From contig CADBKZ010000018.1 in the NCBI GenBank assembly GCA_902795355.1, forward strand, positions 1 through 64,000: 64,000 bases of DNA, read 5' to 3'. Below are positions 62,003 to 64,000 of the stretch, piece after piece. A program made the translations under genes and the position numbers. The stretch's first letter is position 1; each line of letters begins with the position of its first letter. A model generated the notes under the pieces. The model was not told the DNA's origin. It searched no databases and saw nothing but the letters and a program-made list of their open reading frames with translations. This DNA is from an uncultured Ruminococcus sp. (GTDB lineage Bacteria; Bacillota; Clostridia; Oscillospirales; CAG-272).

Positions 62003-63013
62003 AAAAACCGCCGTTTTCTTACCACGTATCGCAATTTTCCAAAACCCATATTCCTTTTTTGTTTTTTGAAAGGAGAATGCCCATGAAAGCCCTGCTCCGC
62101 TTTCTTTCCGCCGTCCTGCTGCTTGCCTGCCTTTCGGGCTGCGCGTGGTCGCCGCCCGCCGACGACGAGGACGATTGGGATCCCAATGTGGAATCGCGCT
62201 ACCAAAAGAAGCAGTGCGCCGCCACGATTGACGAGGATTTCAGCGGCAGGCATGTCTTGTTGATCCTTTACCCGCGGTTCAACAAAACCGCATATGCCCC
62301 GCTGGATTTTTCCGAGGTCAGTTGTGTTCAGGCGTTGGATCTTTCCACAGATCTTTCGCCCAACGCCCCGCAAAGAATGCTCTGTTTGGTTTTGCCCGAA
62401 AATTCCAAGCAAGGAGTTTTGGATGCGATTGCCGTTCTGGAACAGCGCGACGATGTTTACCGCGCGGAGCCGAACCGCTACTTTGATATTGACGCCATGT
62501 TCGCCGCGCACAAAGGGCTGCTCCTCGGCGACGCGCAGGCCCTTTCTTCCAAACTGCAAGCCGAAATGAAAGACGTGTATGTGCAAACGGCCTGCAAACC
62601 ACACAACGATTACGTGCTGGAAAGACATCTTTACGACGAGGTGATTACCGCCGATCAGATCCGCTTTGTGTTTATCGGGCAGTTCCACGGCGCGTGCGCG
62701 GTGTTCTCCATAGGCGGGCCTTTCGGCTATACGCAGGCCTTGCGGACGGACACGGTGGACGGCGTTCCGTTTTACTATTCGAGCGGCCACGGCATGGATG
62801 TTTACTGCAACGGCGCATTCTACACCGTTTCCGAAGCGTTTGAAGCGAACATTCTGACGCACGCCGACCTTGTCAAACTCCTGCATAACTACACCATAAA
62901 ATCCCGATTGATCGGTTCGCCCGCCTCGCAGGGTTGGTAAAACCGCCGTTTTCTTGCCACATATCGCAATTTCCCAAAACCCATATTCCCTTTTTCTGTT
63001 TTTTGAAAGGAGA
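62003..63013 (+). repeat. Direct repeat of a ~73-bp leader flanking the propeptide-only lipoprotein gene
   Basis: 62003-62076 and 62938-63013 share AAAACCGCCGTTTTCTT, CGCAATTT, CCAAAACCCATATTCC and TTGTTTTTTGAAAGGAGA-like segments with only a few differences. The second copy begins inside the stop codon of the lipoprotein gene and supplies the SD of malic enzyme. Confidence 0.85.
62083..62940 (+). CDS. Lipoprotein with a subtilase-propeptide-like domain, no protease
   Basis: 285 residues: signal peptide with lipobox Cys20 (LLACLSGC), a domain (about 40-130: ATIDEDF, YPRFNKTAYAPLDFSEVSC, LVLPENSKQGVLDAIAVLE, DVYRAEPN) collinear with the propeptide of the subtilase at 3034, then an unrecognised 150-residue domain (HNDYVLERHLYDEVITADQI, FFYYSSGHGMDVYCNGAFYT-like in parts YYSSGHGMDVYCNG). 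No Ser/His/Asp triad is seen. ATG 62083 is preferred over 62077 because AGGAG is only 1-2 nt from the latter. A surface inhibitor or chaperone of subtilases is a possible role (inference). Confidence 0.82.
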   Translation: MKALLRFLSAVLLLACLSGCAWSPPADDEDDWDPNVESRYQKKQCAATIDEDFSGRHVLLILYPRFNKTAYAPLDFSEVSCVQALDLSTDLSPNAPQRMLCLVLPENSKQGVLDAIAVLEQRDDVYRAEPNRYFDIDAMFAAHKGLLLGDAQALSSKLQAEMKDVYVQTACKPHNDYVLERHLYDEVITADQIRFVFIGQFHGACAVFSIGGPFGYTQALRTDTVDGVPFYYSSGHGMDVYCNGAFYTVSEAFEANILTHADLVKLLHNYTIKSRLIGSPASQGW

Positions 63014-63025
63014 CGGACAACCGCC

Positions 63026-64000
63026 ATGAACTACGCAGAAGAATCGCTGAAAAAGCACTACGAATGGCGCGGAAAGCTCGAAACCGTGCCGAAAATGAAA
63101 ATTGAAACGAAGGACGACCTCTCCCTCGCCTACACGCCCGGGGTGGCGCAAGCCTGCCTTGAAATTCAGAAAGACCCTTCTCTTTCCTATGCACTCACGG
63201 GGCGCGGCAATCTGGTTGCGGTCGTAACCGACGGCACCGCCGTTCTGGGGCTTGGCGACATCGGCCCCGAAGCCGGCATGCCGGTAATGGAAGGCAAATG
63301 CGTCCTGTTCAAAGCGTTCGGCGGGGTGGACGCCGTCCCGCTCTGCGTCCGCTCCAAGGATGTGGACGAAATTGTGAACACGGTCGCCCTGCTCGCGGGC
63401 AGCTTCGGTGGCATCAATCTGGAAGACATTGCCGCGCCGCGCTGCTTTGAAATCGAGCGCAAGCTGAAAGAACGCTGCGACATTCCCGTGTTCCACGACG
63501 ACCAGCACGGCACCGCCGTGGTCGTCCTCGCGGCGGTTCTGAATGCGCTGCGCGTGGTCGGCAAGGAGATCGGGACGATCAAAGCGGTTATCAACGGCGC
63601 GGGGTCGGCGGGCATCGCCATTGCCAAGCTCCTGCTCTCCTGCGGGCTTCAAAACCTGACCATGTGCGATAAAAACGGCGTGATTTGCGAGGGTTTGGAT
63701 TGGCTCAACCCTGCGCAGGCCGAAATGGCAAAAGTGACCAACCGCGCCCACGCGACCGGCAGCCTTGCCGACGTGTTGGCGGGGGCCGACCTCTTCATCG
63801 GCGTTTCGGCGGGCAACCTTGTCTCCCCCGCAATGGTCAGGTCGATGGCGGACGGCGCAATTCTCTTCCCCATGGCCAACCCCACGCCCGAAATTATGCC
63901 CGACCTTGCCTTGTCCGCCGGCGCGGCCGTGGTGGGTACGGGACGGAGCGATTTTCCCAACCAGATCAACAACGTTCTGGCGTTCCCGGGGATTTTCCGC
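63026..64000 (+). CDS. NAD(P)-dependent malic enzyme, 5' part (runs off the window)
   Basis: The first 325 residues of a malic enzyme of the short bacterial form: Tyr36 in LAYTPGVAQACLEI, VTDGTAVLGLGDIGPEAGMPVMEGK with the catalytic Lys region, FGGINLEDIAAPRCFEIE, PVFHDDQHGTAVVVLAAVLNA (in part HDDQHGTAV) and the Rossmann motif VINGAGSAGIAIAKLLL. It decarboxylates malate to pyruvate. ATG 63026 is 13 nt after AAGGAGA, a long spacing. The frame is open to the last base, so the C-terminus lies beyond the window. Confidence 0.95.
   Translation, partial: MNYAEESLKKHYEWRGKLETVPKMKIETKDDLSLAYTPGVAQACLEIQKDPSLSYALTGRGNLVAVVTDGTAVLGLGDIGPEAGMPVMEGKCVLFKAFGGVDAVPLCVRSKDVDEIVNTVALLAGSFGGINLEDIAAPRCFEIERKLKERCDIPVFHDDQHGTAVVVLAAVLNALRVVGKEIGTIKAVINGAGSAGIAIAKLLLSCGLQNLTMCDKNGVICEGLDWLNPAQAEMAKVTNRAHATGSLADVLAGADLFIGVSAGNLVSPAMVRSMADGAILFPMANPTPEIMPDLALSAGAAVVGTGRSDFPNQINNVLAFPGIFR

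Overview
The window looks like chromosome of a moderately GC-rich member of the Clostridia (Bacillota), most likely an uncultured gut lineage near the Oscillospirales. Reasons seen in the sequence: AGGAGG-type ribosome binding sites, textbook sigma-A promoters (TTGACA-17-TATAAT), spoVT, RNase Y, RqcH, archaeal-type AspRS, single-subunit GlyRS, FeoA-FeoA-FeoB, and the DUF3793/DUF2325/flavodoxin cluster common in anaerobic Clostridia. No tRNA or rRNA gene body lies inside the window, but the left edge carries an rRNA-type promoter and leader firing leftwards out of it. This lineage assignment is inference.

Layout. 1-6.6 kb: rRNA-type promoter, DUF421/DUF4363 pair, ThuA-like protein, a lipoprotein subtilase preceded by a truncated tandem copy of its own propeptide region, a 31-residue DUF3789 protein and an M20 peptidase. 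6.7-7.1 kb: a probable type I toxin-antitoxin module. 7.2-9.6 kb: serCA. 11-24.5 kb (all minus): pcrA with an Nfo-like protein, uppP with a toprim protein, U32 peptidase, a DUF2007-thiI-phosphoribosyltransferase-aspS operon, and a DEDDh exonuclease. 24.8-47 kb: acyl-CoA synthetase with a long leader, DUF1015, MIF-like tautomerase, RNase Y, radical SAM protein, mscS-cinA, glyQS, lgt-folD, rqcH-FTR, coaW, spoVT. 47.3-57.7 kb: metal and redox section with flavodoxin/DUF3793/DUF2325, an ABC exporter with an HMA protein, and feoA-feoA-feoB plus the FeoB-associated Cys-rich protein. 58.8-64 kb: a two-gene membrane pair of unknown function, fumC, a propeptide-only lipoprotein and malic enzyme (cut by the window end).

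Between genes the chromosome is loaded with repeats, roughly a fifth of the window. I separate four kinds: (A/C) arrays of two-part hairpin cassettes in which a conserved outer hairpin is joined to one of a small pool of interchangeable inner stems; (B) about 130-220 bp elements with long inverted ends and a conserved core; (D) an element found five times, always 17-30 bp upstream of a minus-strand start codon in the same orientation; and strong terminator-like palindromes of unrelated stem sequence that share an AAGACCTTG tag.

The best candidates for new biology are: a GTTAGC-N4-GCTAAC palindrome present four times and only at the iron/flavodoxin loci, probably a metal-responsive operator; a family of lipoproteins made of a subtilase propeptide-like domain without the protease; the type I toxin module; and the combinatorial hairpin arrays.
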